A stretch of DNA of 64,000 nt from Cheilinus undulatus (lineage: Eukaryota > Chordata > Actinopteri > Labriformes > Labridae), in NCBI RefSeq assembly GCF_018320785.1, contig NC_054869.1:32466289-32530288 (forward strand). Direction: 5' to 3'. Under the pieces are notes generated by a model. The model made no database searches. It was not told where the DNA came from and saw only the letters and a list, made by a program, of their open reading frames with translations. Position numbers and translations under genes: made by a program. The first letter of the stretch is position 1; each line of letters begins with the position of its first letter. This document shows, one piece after another, positions 1-13,305 of this stretch.

Positions 1-30
1 AATATAGAATAAAAATCTGCCCCCCCGCCC

Positions 31-31
<1 letters not shown>

Positions 32-60
<29 letters not shown>
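32..60. repeat. (CA)n microsatellite
   Basis: About 14 perfect CA units preceded by a C-rich run. Confidence 0.9.
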
Positions 61-63
<3 letters not shown>

Positions 64-1447
64 ACACAAACCTTAACCCTATAATGTTATACATTCTCAA
101 ACTAGGACAAAACCTGAGGAGCGGACTTCTTCACTGGGTGGACTCACTGGTGGTTTGGATGGGAATGATGATAAAGGTACAAATGAAATCACAGATTTTA
201 GAAGTACCTGAAGAGCTGTGACTTTGGTGGGTTGTGTTGCTTTACAAAATGGTTGATAGAGCCAACAATCCATCTACGAAAAGACCCCCCACACAATGAA
301 TTCCCTCTTCAAACCACATCTGAAAAGGTTAATCATTAAGACAGGAGGGTTTGAAATGATAGGCATGGACATTAAAGGGTTGTAATGAGGTACTTGGCAA
401 TACTCACGGCAATAGTACCCAGTGATTTCAGTGTGCATTGCCCATTTAAGATGTGTCGCTGCTCGTGTCGGCAGAGATGGCTTGGCCATAGAGCAGACAG
501 GTACACTATTGCTGTGTAATTTAGTGACTTTTAGGTAAAAATTGGCAAAAAAAAACATTCTGGCTCAATCTGCGCTTTATTTCAATGTTTTAAGCGTTTT
601 ATTTTTCACCCAGAAAAGCTCTGTGTTTGGCATTACTTTGCAATGCAAGTTTTGGCTGCCGGCTACATGCTCTTCGGCTTCAGAGTATTTGAACAGCTGT
701 TTGTGTCTGCTTGCTTTGATAGGGACAACAACAACAAGCTAACCTAAAATCAAAACTAAAATGAGCTTTTTGACTCAAGTGGTGATGACGTGCTGTCCAC
801 TGTGGATACAAGGGGATACTTTTATGAGCCGGAGAAGAGGAGAAACTTCTACAAATGAAGAATAAAAAGTATGAAAGACAGAGGAGGGAAACTGATGTGT
901 GCAGAAGAGATCCTGAGTTACCATGTGATGTAGGTGTGTAAACTGTGAACCCATGCCCACAGTGTCATGAGTGGGACATGAACACTTCTTCAGGACATTT
1001 CTCATCCAAGATAGCAGCTCACAGACACCTGCGGCCTGCATCACTCCCCATCCAGAGTTCCCTACCTTACTGAACACAGGTGTTTGACCGATCTTCAACT
1101 TTATGAAGATAAGTTGGGAAAACTGCTTACGCTTTATTCTTCTACTCTCTGATAACTAGACAAAATACAGTCAGCATAATACGTTAACTGTATGAAATCA
1201 CTGTGTCAGCTGTTGAAGTAGGAAACTGAGCTTAAATAACTATTAGCTTAGTTTGTTGTTTTTGTCTCTGCTGAAGCAGACCCAAACAGATACACCGAGG
1301 TGAAAGAGCATGTAGCCAGCAGTTATAGCTTGCATTGCAAAGTAGTGTCATACACAGAGGCTTTCTGGGTGAAAGACAGTTTGCCGATGTTTGTTGGCTG
1401 CCCATTTGTAATGCATAACATTCAGCAAGGCCATCATCTACCTTTGT
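61..1447. other. No gene recognised
   Basis: Several short ORFs on both strands, none resembling a known protein and none joined by convincing splice sites. Probably intronic to the ADAMTS gene whose first exons lie at 11 kb. Confidence 0.5.
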
Positions 1448-1880
1448 CTAAATCATAAAAGAAATGCATGGAAGGAAAAAAAAGTGTGGCAGTCTGAAAT
1501 ATATAAAAAAAATTAGGGCAATAAACATCTTTATCGAGTTGATGCAATCAAACAATAGGAGAGCTGCTGCCCAGTGCCTGAAATCTTCGTTAGTCTGGTT
1601 CATAACCGATGGAAAATTGTGTGTGAACTTAAATCCTGAGGTGACACTAAACTGTGATATGATGTCCATGCACTTTGGAAATGAGACCTCTGGATCAGAT
1701 ATGAACTTAAAAAGGTCGTCTGCATATAACAAAACCTTATGGATGTTCCCACCTTAGTTTAAATCCTGTATTTCACTGTATTGCCTCAAAGCTACAGCTA
1801 AAAGCTAAAGAGCAAGATTGAAATGGATAGGATACAGTAAACAACCCTGTCTCTTGCCCTTTTGTAGGATAAAATAGTAA
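1448..1880 (-). mobile_element. L1-clade LINE reverse transcriptase fragment
   Basis: One minus-strand frame shows the RT motifs KRQGCLLYPIHFNLAL (near 1810-1860) and VLLYADDLFKFISDP (near 1690-1740), spaced as in L1-type reverse transcriptases, followed by FPKCMDIISQFSVTSGFK. A stop codon separates the two motifs and both flanks decay. A dead piece of the palm domain. Confidence 0.8.
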
Positions 1881-3305
1881 CTGTAGTGTTTCAACAGTTC
1901 CCATAAGGTTGCAGGTGGGACTTTTTGGCCATTCTTCAGTAATTTCTTTTCCATCATTAGTCTACAGATCTGAAAATGAGCCTTTCTCCTTCCCTGAGGC
2001 ACATTCTCCGTCAGCAGCAGCAATAAAGAGACTTTTTCCTAAGTATGCCATGCATGTTCTTACTGGTAAAGTCTATTTACTGGCTGATGGCTGAGGTCTG
2101 CTGCTGAACACACACACTGACAAGTACAAGAAACACCCCTCCATACACAGACACACCTGCATGGAAACATGCATGTATGCAAACACAACAAAAGAGACTT
2201 CTGTTGAATGTTTGATTTTTCCTTGTAAACACCACATTATGACTGTCCCACCTCCAGATCAATGTTAGCTCTATTCATTGAGGTGATTGTGTGTTTATGT
2301 GTGAGCATGTGTGTGTGTGTGTAAGGGGGGAGTTTTGTGTCAAATGAGTCCAAACAAGCCCAGACTGTTCTGAATGAACTCCTCCCTCACTCCTTAAAAC
2401 AACTGGCAAACGACAGAATGAGAGGAGGAGGGATACATTATTCTTTCAACAGGAAATGCTGACAAAAGAAGTTCAACTGAGTGCTGGGATTGTTATCTTC
2501 AGCATTCATGCTCAAAAGTTTTTATCAAAATGAACATAAGGAGCTCTTAAATATGAATGTTGCATCTGATTCTTGGATCTCCACTCAGTGCTTACAGGGG
2601 AACAGCAGATGTAAAAAATTAGGCCATGCAGTTTGGCCTGTTGTGGTTCCAGGGGTCTATCCTGCTGTTTGCTGCAGTTATGCACTCCACTGCTTTCTGG
2701 GTCATCCTAACAAGTTCTGCATGTGGGCTTTAGGACATGTGTTTTAGCTACATTCATTCAGCAGCTTGCAGAGCTCTGATTGAGTGTCTCATTTCTCCAT
2801 TCAGGGAGTTCAGAAAGTACAAATCCAGAGGAAGACTCCCTTTGGAAAGACTGTATTACTCCACCTGTTACACTGCAGCTTGTAAAATAAAGAATGTCTG
2901 CAAAGTAACATGAAGTGTAAGCTTTATGTCAGATTGTGTTTTTCATGCTTGTAATCACCAGAACAAGGATAATGTACAGACGGACAAACAAGAGTCCTCT
3001 GTATATGCCTGAGGTTTAGTTATTTTCTTCTCTAAACTCAGATTAAATGGAGTTATGAGAAAGTGTTTCCCACTGACTCAGAGTGTGGCCCTCAGCCAGG
3101 GGTCCCTGAGCTCTGCGTGGACTCATCCTCAAGGCATGCAGGCTGATACGTCTGTAGTCAGCTGGGAACACTTCCCATAGGCTCTTGCAGAAAAAAACAG
3201 CTGATTTTATTGCTGCTTTGAGTCTTATCACATTTAATCAGATTAAATTTAGCAATAGAAACACCATGATGGTCATTTTGACTGATTTCCCCTTAATATT
3301 ACAAA
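1881..3305. other. No gene recognised; one (TG)n run
   Basis: Contains a short TG-rich run near 2287-2322. Otherwise unique-looking sequence without a supported ORF. Confidence 0.5.
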
Positions 3306-3440
3306 TAGGGATGCAGTCAGCATTCTACACCAAAGTAAGTAATGGAAAATGCTAGTATTAGTATCACCAGTCGACATCATTATTATTTTAAACATCAATG
3401 TCAGTATTGGCTCTTATTTTCACAGCTGGTGCATCTCTAC
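3306..3440. mobile_element. Short hAT-type MITE
   Basis: Begins TAGGGATGCA and ends with the inverted match TGCATCTCTA, about 135 bp. The TAGGGATGCA terminus recurs at about 6674 and 51400 in this window and is typical of a common teleost non-autonomous family. Confidence 0.5.
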
Positions 3441-3857
3441 AAATTACTGGGCTGTTTTTAAAACTAAAACACAGTTGGTCCCAGTCCCTTCCTAAAAGTG
3501 TCTTTATTTAAATTTAAGATGTTAATCCCTGTTTCATTGGTTCTTTGAAATTTAGTTGCGAACACATTTTGAAAATAAAAAAATAATGTTATTATTCTGA
3601 AAAAAAATGTGTTTTTGTATTGGTATCATGCTCTGATAAAAAAAACAGGAAATGGAAAAAACTGCAGAACACAGCACACAAAACAAGATAATCTACATTT
3701 TAAAAATTACCTATATCACTGGTTCCAAGCCTCTTTCCTTTGAGTACCCCCTACTTCAGGTAGAAGGTTTGATCCCCCCAAGGGACAGACGCACAAGAAG
3801 AGGTGATACATTGTGGTATCTACATTCACGATCTCACGATCCAGGGACGACAAAACC

Positions 3858-4200
3858 CATTCATCCATTTTCTACACCGTTTACAGGGGCTGGAGCCTAT
3901 CCCAGCTGGCACTGGGCAAGAGGCAAGGCACACACTGGACTGGTCGCCAGTCAATCGCTGGGCTGACATGTAGAGGGAAACAACCAGGCACACTTACTCA
4001 CATCCACGGCCAAGTGTAAGCCACCACTTAACCTAAGGAGCATGTTTTTGGTGGTGGGAGGAAGCCAGAGTACCTGATGTGAACCCACGCATAGGAAGAA
4101 CACGCAAACTCTGCACAGTTACCCCCTGACCTGGAGGCAAACCAGGAACCTTCTTTCCTCTTGCAACAGCGCTAACCTCTGTGCCGCTGTACAGCCCCTG
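3858..4200. repeat. Widespread teleost interspersed repeat
   Basis: Runs from a CCATTCATCCATTTTCTACA start through GGAGCCTATCCCAGCTGGCA, GGTCGCCAGTC and GGTGGGAGGAAGCCAGAGTA to a tail with CAACAGCGCTAACC. These phrases are characteristic of a very abundant fish repeat. I recognise it by pattern but cannot name the family with certainty. Confidence 0.7.
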
Positions 4201-6673
4201 AAGACATATAGTTATTCTAGTTAAAACTCCATTAAACACCAAGCGCTGTCACTTTTACCAAGAAAGATCACAGCTGACAGTTACAGCCCCACAGTATCTT
4301 ATAGTTATGTAATATTTTTCATTGTGTCTCAGTGTAAGCTGCCTGTTGAATTAAGTTTAGATATTTGGTAGTTTAACTGCACCAGTCCAAAGGGGTTTAA
4401 GGCTGTTAATAGTCAAGATAAATGTGCCGCTCTGTGGTGCAGATCAAAGGCAAGTCTGAATGACAATTCAAGGGGTCATCATAGTAAGACATAACCACTA
4501 TCCAGCTGTTATGAAAAGACACGTCACAAGAAAAACTGTATTGACTGTCAAAACATTTTTGTATTGCAATGGTAAAACAAGTATACCTCACAAATTTAAG
4601 CTCAGTGTTCTTACTAACTTCTGCATTGACTTCATTTTTCAACCACAGAGTTATACGCTTGTTCTAAGTTATTTTTGAGGAATTACGCCTTAAACTATCA
4701 GTGTGTATGCAATAATTATGGCTTGTTGAATGTAATGATAAATAATACTGAAAAATGTCTGATTAAATTTGTAAAAATGTCAGTTTTGGTATTATTACTT
4801 TAAAAATGTATTCTAACACCAAACATGTATTACTTTTATTATAAAATATTTAAATAAGTGATAATGGAGTTTGCAATCTGGTGTCAAAATGACTATTCGT
4901 GGCTTTTCCGAAGGGCCTGGGAGTTTGATCCTTCTGTACCTATAGCAAGATTCTGCATCATCTCACCGCAAGGAAAAACACAAAAAATATCTTAACAACA
5001 AAGTTTCAGGTGTCAGAAGCCCTCTTTGTCTTCTCCTATACATGTCCCTATGTTAATCACCCAAGAGAGTCCCTGCAGAAAAAAGCAGGTGTTGGAAATC
5101 AACCAGGAAGGAATGCTACAGAGAGGCCCATCCAAACATTCAGACCAATGCTCTGCATGATCTGTATTATCTGCATACCAAATACAGTCCTACTGTGCAG
5201 CACAGCCTGCAAAGCTTTGCTCCAACAGTGTGTGGTTGTGGTGTTGCTTATGATCCTTATTATGATCCTTAAATTACCACGTACGGAGCCTGTGTGATGT
5301 CTGCGCTCAACAGGCCAAGACAACTTGAAAGGAGCTGGGACTTTGTTTTCCATTCAAACAAAAGCAGGGGATTATTCAGCAGCAGTTTTTGACCTGAATT
5401 CTGAACGCTCTGCCAGCTGAAACGGCCTCAGCCTGGAGTTCACTTTGCACTTTCGCCACCTTTCCTCCTCCTGCTTTCCATTAATCCCCCTCCTCTGACC
5501 TAGAGGAAGTATGTTGGGGTGTGAGGTGCCAGAGCCAGGGGAGGTTACCATAACACAGGTCTGTGTTCTAAATACATGAGCCATGTGGAACTGCTTCTGC
5601 TACCTCTGTTTCCTGCTTCTGTGGGTTTTGTAGTGCTGACCAAATGGGTATGCAATAAAGTGTGTGCTATTACGCAGCCTGTAGCCTCCTCAGTGATTAG
5701 TGGGACACAAGGAGAGGTGGGGGCGGACGGTGCTCATTACTGCAATATGACCAACCACAACAATTTCAAGCGAACAAACTTTGAATTTTGGAGAACTCCA
5801 TAATAACAGGTTTCACTGCACTTACTTGCCTTCATTTTTCTTATACTTCAAAGGATAATCATGCCTGAGAGCTAATTTATTCCACAGAGGTCAAACACAT
5901 TATCATTTTTCATAGGCACAGTGCGAAGAAACATGCTCTGAAGTGAGGATATAATGGGCCTAAACTTGTATGTTCTGCCTCAGGGATCACTAAAGACTGC
6001 AGAGAAGGCTTTGGTTTTGCTTCATTTAAAGGTTTTCCCATAGACAGACAATGACAGCAGCCTCCACCCTATTTCTCAGTTTCTCACATTCAGTCAGCAG
6101 GGAAGGTGACGAATAACCTGAACTTTGTAAGACATAATCACATGTAACCAACACACTGGTCCCTGCGGCAGAGCTCCGTTTGTCAGAGCATATTTTGCTT
6201 CATTTCCTTGATCAGATGTGGGACTTTAAATGACACCATGTAGAGGTGTTAATGACATGGTGGGTCCAGTTTGTGGCTTTTGCAGCTTTAAAAGTCTTTA
6301 AAATATCCTGCTCTGTCAACTTTTCTGACAGGCTTTTTTCTTTTTTGTTCAATGCACCACACAGATGCATATAAGGGTGCAGAAACCACCCGACTTGCCT
6401 AAAAAAGGGACTGAATGATACTGGAAAAAAACTGGCATGACAGTAACTGTTCTTTCTGCCACCATGTATACAGTGAAAAATGTGAAAAAGTGCAGGAAGT
6501 TTTAGCTACTTTTATTTTCCATCTCCACAATATAGGAGCAATATTACTTTTCAATAGTTTAATATGAGATGAAGTGAGATAAATAAACATATATGACAGT
6601 GTATTAGCCTTGGCAAGAAAAGATGTTCCAGGGGGTACTATTAAACAGAATCCATTAAAACCAGCTTTTCATT
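4201..6673. other. No gene recognised
   Basis: Mixed unique sequence. The ORFs here are short, lack family resemblance and are not flanked by coherent splice sites. Confidence 0.5.
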
Positions 6674-7033
6674 AGGGATGCACAATATTAGCGACCAGAT
6701 ATTGGTATAGGCAGATATCAAAATTTTTGCTGATATTTACATTCGATATTTTGGCCGTGCATATCAGCATATATCAACAATTTTTTGGCCATATATACTA
6801 ATAAATTAGTGGAGTTCTAGGCTGGACCAATAGGCCTATGTAGGTTGAGATCTCTTTCTTTATTCTTTTTTATTCTTTAAACTTTAAAGTGTGTTTAAAG
6901 AAAAAAAAGTGTGTTTCTTTTAAAATCCTCAAACCTAAAATTGTGTTCAACGGACTGAATTGAATTGAATAAAACAAATCTGTAAATATCTGCATATTGG
7001 ATATCAGCAAAAATCCAATATCATGCAGCCCTA
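6674..7033. mobile_element. hAT-type MITE with TAGGGATGCA ends
   Basis: Left end TTAGGGATGCACAATATTAG and right end ATGCAGCCCTAC are imperfect inverted repeats. The interior is rich in ATATC/GATAT motifs. About 360 bp and non-coding. Confidence 0.6.
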
Positions 7034-7065
7034 CTTTTAATCGCATATAGCAGTTTTTGAATACA

Positions 7066-7680
7066 GTATCCATCCATGCATCCATCCATCATTCCATCCA
7101 TTCATCCACTCAGCCAAGACCTCCCTCTCCCCAGCAACACTTTCCAATTCTTTCAGGACACTCTCAAACATTCATAGACCAGACAGGATATATAATCCCA
7201 CCATCGTATTATACCCTATTATTGTATACCCTGAGGTCTCCTCCCAGCTGGAAGTGCCTGGAAGACATCCAGAGGGAGGTGCCAAGGAGGCACCCTATTC
7301 AGATGCCCAAACAGCCTCAACTGGCTCCTTTCAATGAAGCAAAGGAGCAGTGGCTCTACTCCCAGTTCTCTCTGGATGTCTAAATTCCTCATCCTATCCC
7401 TACGGCTGAGTCCAGCCACCAAAGAAAACTCACTTTGACCACTTGTATCCACAATCTTATTCTTTCAGTCATTAGCCAGAGTTCCACATAGGTGAGGGCT
7501 GGGAGGAAGGTTGGCAGAAGCTTGGCTTTCAGCTAAGCTCCCTCTTCACTACAACGGAACAGCCAAACGCCTGCAGTACTGCTGACGCTGCACCAATCTG
7601 CCTCATGAACAAGACCCCAAGATACTTGAACTCCTTCACCTGTGACAAAGACTCAATCCCCATCTGAAGGAGCAATCCAC
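7066..7680 (-). mobile_element. Non-LTR retrotransposon 3' fragment
   Basis: Minus-strand frames read SQVKEFKYLGVLF, IGAASAVLQAFGCSVVVK and then ELGVEPLLLCFIERSQLRLF and GHLNRVPPWHLPLDVFQALP, the C-terminal end of a common fish LINE reverse transcriptase. Frameshifts break it. It ends in (GGAT)n, seen on the plus strand as CATCCATC repeats at about 7070-7110, which is the usual 3' tail of this family. Confidence 0.85.
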
Positions 7681-9057
7681 CATTTTCAGGCAGAGAACCA
7701 TGGAGCATGTCACAGTATATTAAAAAATATCTAACTGTATTATCTTCTTGCATGGAGACTTTTTTGAAATACCAAAACTTGTTTGTATTTTGTGACAAAC
7801 ACTTCTCAGATGCTTTGATTTTAATTTTAGGTGGGCTCCTTTAACAAGGCCTTTAGGATTTCTTTTACCCCACCTGTGCTGTTTGACTTTCTTCTCACCT
7901 TATTTCATGCTTCTTTATTTTTCGCTAAGATAAATAAAAAACTACCTCCAGATTTAGTTTGTGTTCAGATGCTTTAAAGACATCTCTGTTTAAGGTAAAC
8001 TTTACACTGTACACCTCTGTATATTGCACACTTGTGGACAAACTATAAGAAAGTAAGCATCCAGAGGCTACGGGTAGAGCTTATAATGATGCCTGAGGAA
8101 TAAAGTACATCAGACCAAGATGGTGCAGTGCAAGTGAAATGTCTGCAGCTGCAGAAGTTATTGATTTCCAAACTGTTTTAAATGATTTGTGTATAAATTT
8201 ATTTGCTGAGTTGATGCCTGAGAATGATGTCATCTCGGCTCTGTTTAAAATCAGACATACAGTACTGTTGAACTGTTATAGTGTACTGTTGGGTGTCAGT
8301 CGCCATTATGAAGACACTGGTACAGATGCATTTTTAAAGTCTGAAGTTATGTATATCTATTCATATGTTGTACCCAAATCACAAACTTTTATTGCACTTT
8401 TATTGTGTATTGTGCTGTCTTTCTATGTGCTGTGTTGTCTTTAAGGTGGATCTAAAGTCCATATTAATAAAATTTCAAATTGAATTGGATTGAAATGTTT
8501 TATTTTTCATTTAAGTCATGCCTTTATGCTGATAATAACTTGTTATTTAACTCTGAAAGCAATTTGAATGATTTTTGTATGTGGTCGTATATTACTGCTG
8601 TCAATTTCTGTTATTATTTTCTGTCTGTTCTTTTCTGAAGCACTTTGGGCTCCTTACTTAGATATATGAAAGCTTCCATATAAATAAAGCTGAACTAGTT
8701 AGAGTTTGAAAATTTGACTGTGGCCTGAATTATGGGACAATCTATCAGTTCAAACATACACTAAAGTTTCACTGTACACATATTAATGGTCCTAATATAA
8801 TTGAAATTCCCAAATGTATCTGTCTGATGCCCTGAAATATCGAGATTTATTTGTTTTTCTTTGTCTTTTATAAACATAAATCAAATGTCTTTGGGTTTTG
8901 GACTGTTGGATGGACAAAGCATTTGTCCGATAGCATCACACTAAGCTCTGTAATAGGCACTTAGAGTTATTTTCTGATTTTATAGGCCAAATGCATTACA
9001 TGCATTATTTTCAGAATAGTCTGTGATGAAATAACCATCAACTGATTGCTGCTGAAA
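7681..9057. other. No gene; possible LINE 3' tail near 8640-8700
   Basis: The phrase AGCACTTTGGGCTCC followed by CATATAAATAAAGCTG at 8638-8690 resembles the 3' end of a fish LINE. The 101-aa ORF at 8139-8444 has no recognised similarity. Confidence 0.4.
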
Positions 9058-9168
9058 TCCCCGAAGAGGAGCTAGAAAAACATTCCTGGGGAGAGGGATG
9101 TTTGGGTTGGCTTGTTTGGCCTGCTGCCACCATAACACCAGATAAACAGAAGTTGGATGGATGGATGA
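9058..9168 (+). mobile_element. Second copy of the same LINE 3' end
   Basis: The plus strand reads PEEELEKHSW, then EGCLGWLVWPAATITPDKQK and DGWM, ending in GGATGGATGGAT. This is the extreme C-terminus and tail of the LINE family at 7066-7680, in the opposite orientation. Confidence 0.65.
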
Positions 9169-9230
9169 CTGCTGCTGTGGTTTACATGAGAAAAAGGAAT
9201 CTTTGCTGGATCTACTATTTTATAGACTTT

Positions 9231-9295
9231 CTTCAATAGGACTTGGCCTCTTTTTATCAGGCCTGCTCTACCAACTGAGCTAAACTGGCACCCAG
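9231..9295 (-). repeat. tRNA-derived SINE head, truncated
   Basis: The minus strand contains TTAGCTCAGTTGGTAGAGCA, a good pol III A box and D-arm. No B box or acceptor pairing follows, so it is a SINE fragment and not a tRNA gene. Confidence 0.55.
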
Positions 9296-10828
9296 AAGAT
9301 CCATTGTTACAGTGCCCTCCAAATTTCTGCAGTACATGGTAAAGTTTGATGGATTTTCATGTTTTGTTGCAATGTTTTTTATGTTTTCTCTTACTCTGCC
9401 CCCCCTGGTGTTGTGCTACATACTCAAATAATCTTCATGACCTTATATTTTAAAGCTGTCCATCTGTATCTGTCTCCAAAGGCTGAATGACCTCCACTGC
9501 AACTGGCAGGGTTTCCTTCCAACATCTGTGCATGAGTCTTTCTGTTTAGTGCTCTCTCTGTGGCTTTCACTGCCATAAACCTTCTTCCACACAACAGAGA
9601 ATCAGGGTAATAGATCACAGTGGTTCTCTAGTGGGTTGGAAAGAAAGGGCAAACTGGAGCTCTAGGGATTTTAGGAAAATCCCTCTGAATGTGGTAGGTT
9701 CTAGTTAGAGTGATGCAACCCAGTTTTCCTTTGGTTCCAGCATCGATTTTAGTCCTGTGGGTTTGAGTAAGATGTAAAAAATGAGCTACAGATACAGGAT
9801 TTAGCAGAATGAGGCACTGCAAACCACACAAACATAACAGAGAAGCAGGAGGCAAGACCCTGCAGGAGAGGCATTCCTGCTGTGACACAATCAGACACGA
9901 AGAGGGAAACATTCTTCATGACTAAAACTGACACATCCCATCATTTCAGAGCCGGGTCATCCCTTTTTTCCATGGCCGCTTCCTATTTAGTTTTTCCAAA
10001 TTGCCAGTGTAAAACAGATGCATCCATTACTGGTAAAAATTGTTGGGAGGTGAACTTGAGCAACAAACATCGGGTGAAAATGTAACTTAACACCCAAACT
10101 AAGTAACAGGTACACCATAAGTTCCCTAAAAAATTCTCATATGGCACAAACTCCTCTGTTCATATGTTTGAGCTTTCCTGTCTTTCTGCTCTCCAGCTGC
10201 TTTCTCTCCTTTGTAGTTGACTTCAACATTACTCCTTGAGTATGAAAAAGAGAGAATGCTCTGAACAAAATGTATGGCCATTTTTGCCTTTGCTCCATCT
10301 GTCAAACCCTTCTGCCCCAGTCCATAAAAATAAGCCACATTCTATTACTAAGCCTCTTTCTCAGAAAAGAACAAAGTAAAACTACACAAGGTTGGGGTCT
10401 TGCATGCAAAGAGTTTCTGCAGGATCAGACAGCAAAATGAATGAATGAATGAGCGAAGAAAAAAACATCTGAGAGACAAAGAAGACAGAAAGGTTCTCAT
10501 GGTTGGCCGAGAAGCTGCAGCCGTCAGCGGGTCTGCAGCTCAGTCGTTCTGCAAATAGTGTCAGGAAGTCTTTGAAGGGCAAACTAACACACAGGGCACT
10601 GTCAGATGGAAGGGGTTTGTTTAACAGCCTATGACTGCCTACTTCACATAGCAGCTTCTCTAGAGTGATGCTCCCTTTGTGTTGTGTACAAATACAACGT
10701 TACTGATTGATCTTTCAGAGAGATTTGTGTAGATTTAAAGGAATATATTCAACATAAAAGGTATATCTAATGAATGAAACTGAAGTTTAAAATGAACCCT
10801 TTGTCTTGGCATTCATGGGATTTCTTAC
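9296..10828. other. Putative ADAMTS intron 2, no exon found
   Basis: I looked for the next prodomain exon (expected to encode something like YFIEPL) and did not find it here or further left. Confidence 0.5.
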
Positions 10829-11619
10829 CAGGCCTTTGCAGGTGCTGATGGCAGCTGTTCCTCGCACACCAGGCGCCTCCACAGTGCCAAGGAGGTGGCA
10901 GGAGTTCCCCTCTTGCTTGCGATGCTGCTCAGTCTTGTTGGCGCTGCCGTTCCTCCTCTCCAGGATGTAGTCACTTGAAACCAGGTGATTGTTTGCAGTT
11001 AAATTGAACAGTAAAGCATGACCCTTGTAGTTGACCTGGTAGTAAACCTGTTCCTCCGAAGCCAGGGGTCCCAGGTCACGCTTGACTCGCCCACCACTGA
11101 AGTGGTGAGATAGAGAGTGGGAGATGAAGGCTCCATTAGGAGTGGATTTAACTGGGTGGACTATGGACAGGTCTGACTCTGACAGGGACGGCTGACCTGC
11201 AGAATAGAGGGGGTAAAATACAACAAAATCGAAAGAAAGATCCATATATGCAGGCAGAAATAAAAGTAGGAACATGTTTTACAATAGCAGTCTTGTGCAA
11301 CCATAACAGTTGGGTTTTGTAGAGTAAAATGCTTATTTTTTAATGCATTGTTGGAGGTCTATTTTACATTGAAAACTAAAGCCATATTTTGTTATTTTGA
11401 CCTTCTTTGGTGTGCATGCTAACACTGAGATGCTCTTTACCATACAAACTTCCCGTCCATGCACAGACATGCAGCTTCTACAATAAGTGCACCACACTGA
11501 CCTTGCTCTGCAAAAAGCGAGAGGAGTCTACCGGAGTCTGTGAGCTCTTCGTGGCCGGCTGCCAGAGTGAAAACAAAGTGTAGCACAAAGAAAACCGGGC
11601 TTTCCTGCGAACATCGCAT
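10829..11619 (-). CDS. ADAMTS7/12-like metalloprotease, first two coding exons (partial)
   Basis: Secreted zinc metalloprotease of the ADAMTS family; this part encodes only the signal peptide and most of the prodomain. Exon 1 is 11619-11502: ATG, then a hydrophobic stretch (VFFVLHFVFTLAAG) typical of a signal peptide, ending at a GTCAGT donor in phase 1. Exon 2 is 11196-10829, from a CTGCAG acceptor to a GTAAGA donor, and the codon split across the junction is restored. The 162 residues carry an N-glycosylation site in LLFNLTANN, a basic VKRD site, and the prodomain cysteines in CHLLGTVE and STCKGL. These motifs fit the ADAMTS7/ADAMTS12 branch better than other ADAMTS groups, judged from memory. 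The catalytic, disintegrin and thrombospondin exons are not visible and should lie left of position 1, which implies a second intron longer than 10 kb. Family is fairly sure; the exact paralogue is not. Confidence 0.8.
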
Positions 11620-13305
11620 ATTTCATGTATCCAAACTCAAAGCGCAGAGAAACAGTCCTGGACGGAGGAGTTCCAGTGGCATTAGAAGCGACCACTTGAA
11701 TCCCGCTCTGCACTGTGTCATGTCATGAAAAGAGCCCAGAAATCTGACTGCAGTCAAGTGAAATCTGCCTTCACGAACATGCACCGAGCAGCACAGGGAG
11801 CCAGATCATGGTTTAAAGAGGGAGAAAGCTCCGGCTCCAAGGAGGAGGAAGGGGAGGAGGAGTATTCTGAGGGGCCAGTGTCTACTTTTTCTCTGCAGGA
11901 GCAGGAGAGCAGCAGGAGGAGGCAGAGGCTTCTTTTCAATGACTTCAGTAAAGCAGCTCGTTCTGACCTGTGTCTGTCGAGACTTGTCATTAAAAACCTT
12001 CACGGCGCGAAAATTTACGGCCTCTCCCAAAAATACTCATGCAAATTACATGGATCATTCAGGCTTATGCTTTAAGGATGAAAGAAGACATCTCAATATG
12101 CTAAAATACTTACATAAGTTTTCAATAGGGACATAATAATTTACACTATTAATACTGGGATCACCATACTTCCTAAGTAGTGTTTTTTTTAAGACACGAG
12201 GTTGAAGCTATTTGATGGACAGGTATTCTCTAACAATAGAAATGCAATATTCCCCTTTATTATACTTATTAATAAACAAAAGGCAACATTTTTATACCCC
12301 TGAAATATCTTGTTTTTCTACAAAAACTGACTGAAAAGTTGCTTCTGGTGCTAATGATGTCAAACAAGAGAGAAGCAGACAGCAGCCTCTGCTGGTTAAA
12401 AAAGAGTACTGCAATGTACCTTTTTTGACAGTGATTTTAATAGTCCATTTTTGTTTATTTTGAGCTGGTAATAGCCAAGATTGGAGGTTCTTCGGGGAGT
12501 TCATCCATATGTACGTACCTATCTCAGGCCACTGACATGAAGAGCACTTTGAGGGATTTTCTTCTAATCTTCCATACATGGCTCAGCATGTCCCAAATGG
12601 CATACGTCTGTACTAAATACTTAATAATTTGAGTGCATAAGTGTACATAGTGCATTCAAACTAAGAAGCAAATGCAGTAGCCTATACTACTGGCACTCTA
12701 AAAAAACGTCCAAGAATTGAGCATGTAATAATGGTCACTTTGCACCCTATAAGACTGCCATATTGTTGACAAAGCAGAAATTGTACTGTTAGCATGATAG
12801 CGCGCTAGCTAACATTAGCATCTGCCAGCTAGCTAATGTGTTATTAGCAAGAGCACCACAATTCAATCAAGAAGAATGCATTGAAGGTCAAATAAGTTGG
12901 GTTTTATTGAAGAGAATAATGTTAACATACCATACATATTATATGAATTCAACATTGAGTGAAAATAGCCATAAATTTAGATTAAAATCTCCTAATGTCT
13001 GTTAGGGGTCGGCTCTTTAAAAAGAAGAAGAAGAAAACACAGGCCATTAGGATGTCCTGTCCTGTTAGTGCAAAATGGCAGTGTGTAATTTGAGACAATA
13101 CTAAACCATTGTGATTAAGTGCTCTGTATTGTATTTAAATGTACTGTTAACAATTGCTAACTATCAGGGGAGCTAGTTTGTGAAACAAAGTATTGCCAAA
13201 GCCAGTCAGGAGAATAACAAAAACATCTTTGTCATCGAGAAAGGATGACTCAAGGATGACCTGATCAGATTTTGGAGGTTAAAGTCTTTGGGTATCATGT
13301 TAATC
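11620..13305. other. ADAMTS upstream region and intergenic DNA
   Basis: 11750-11900 is purine-rich (GGAGGAGGAAGGGGAGGAGG) and probably the ADAMTS 5' UTR or promoter. A GCTA-rich imperfect inverted repeat lies near 12798-12845. No gene recognised. Confidence 0.4.

Noticed and set aside
9252-9282. tRNA-like A box on the minus strand
   Set aside because: No B box, anticodon arm or acceptor pairing; a SINE fragment and not a tRNA gene.
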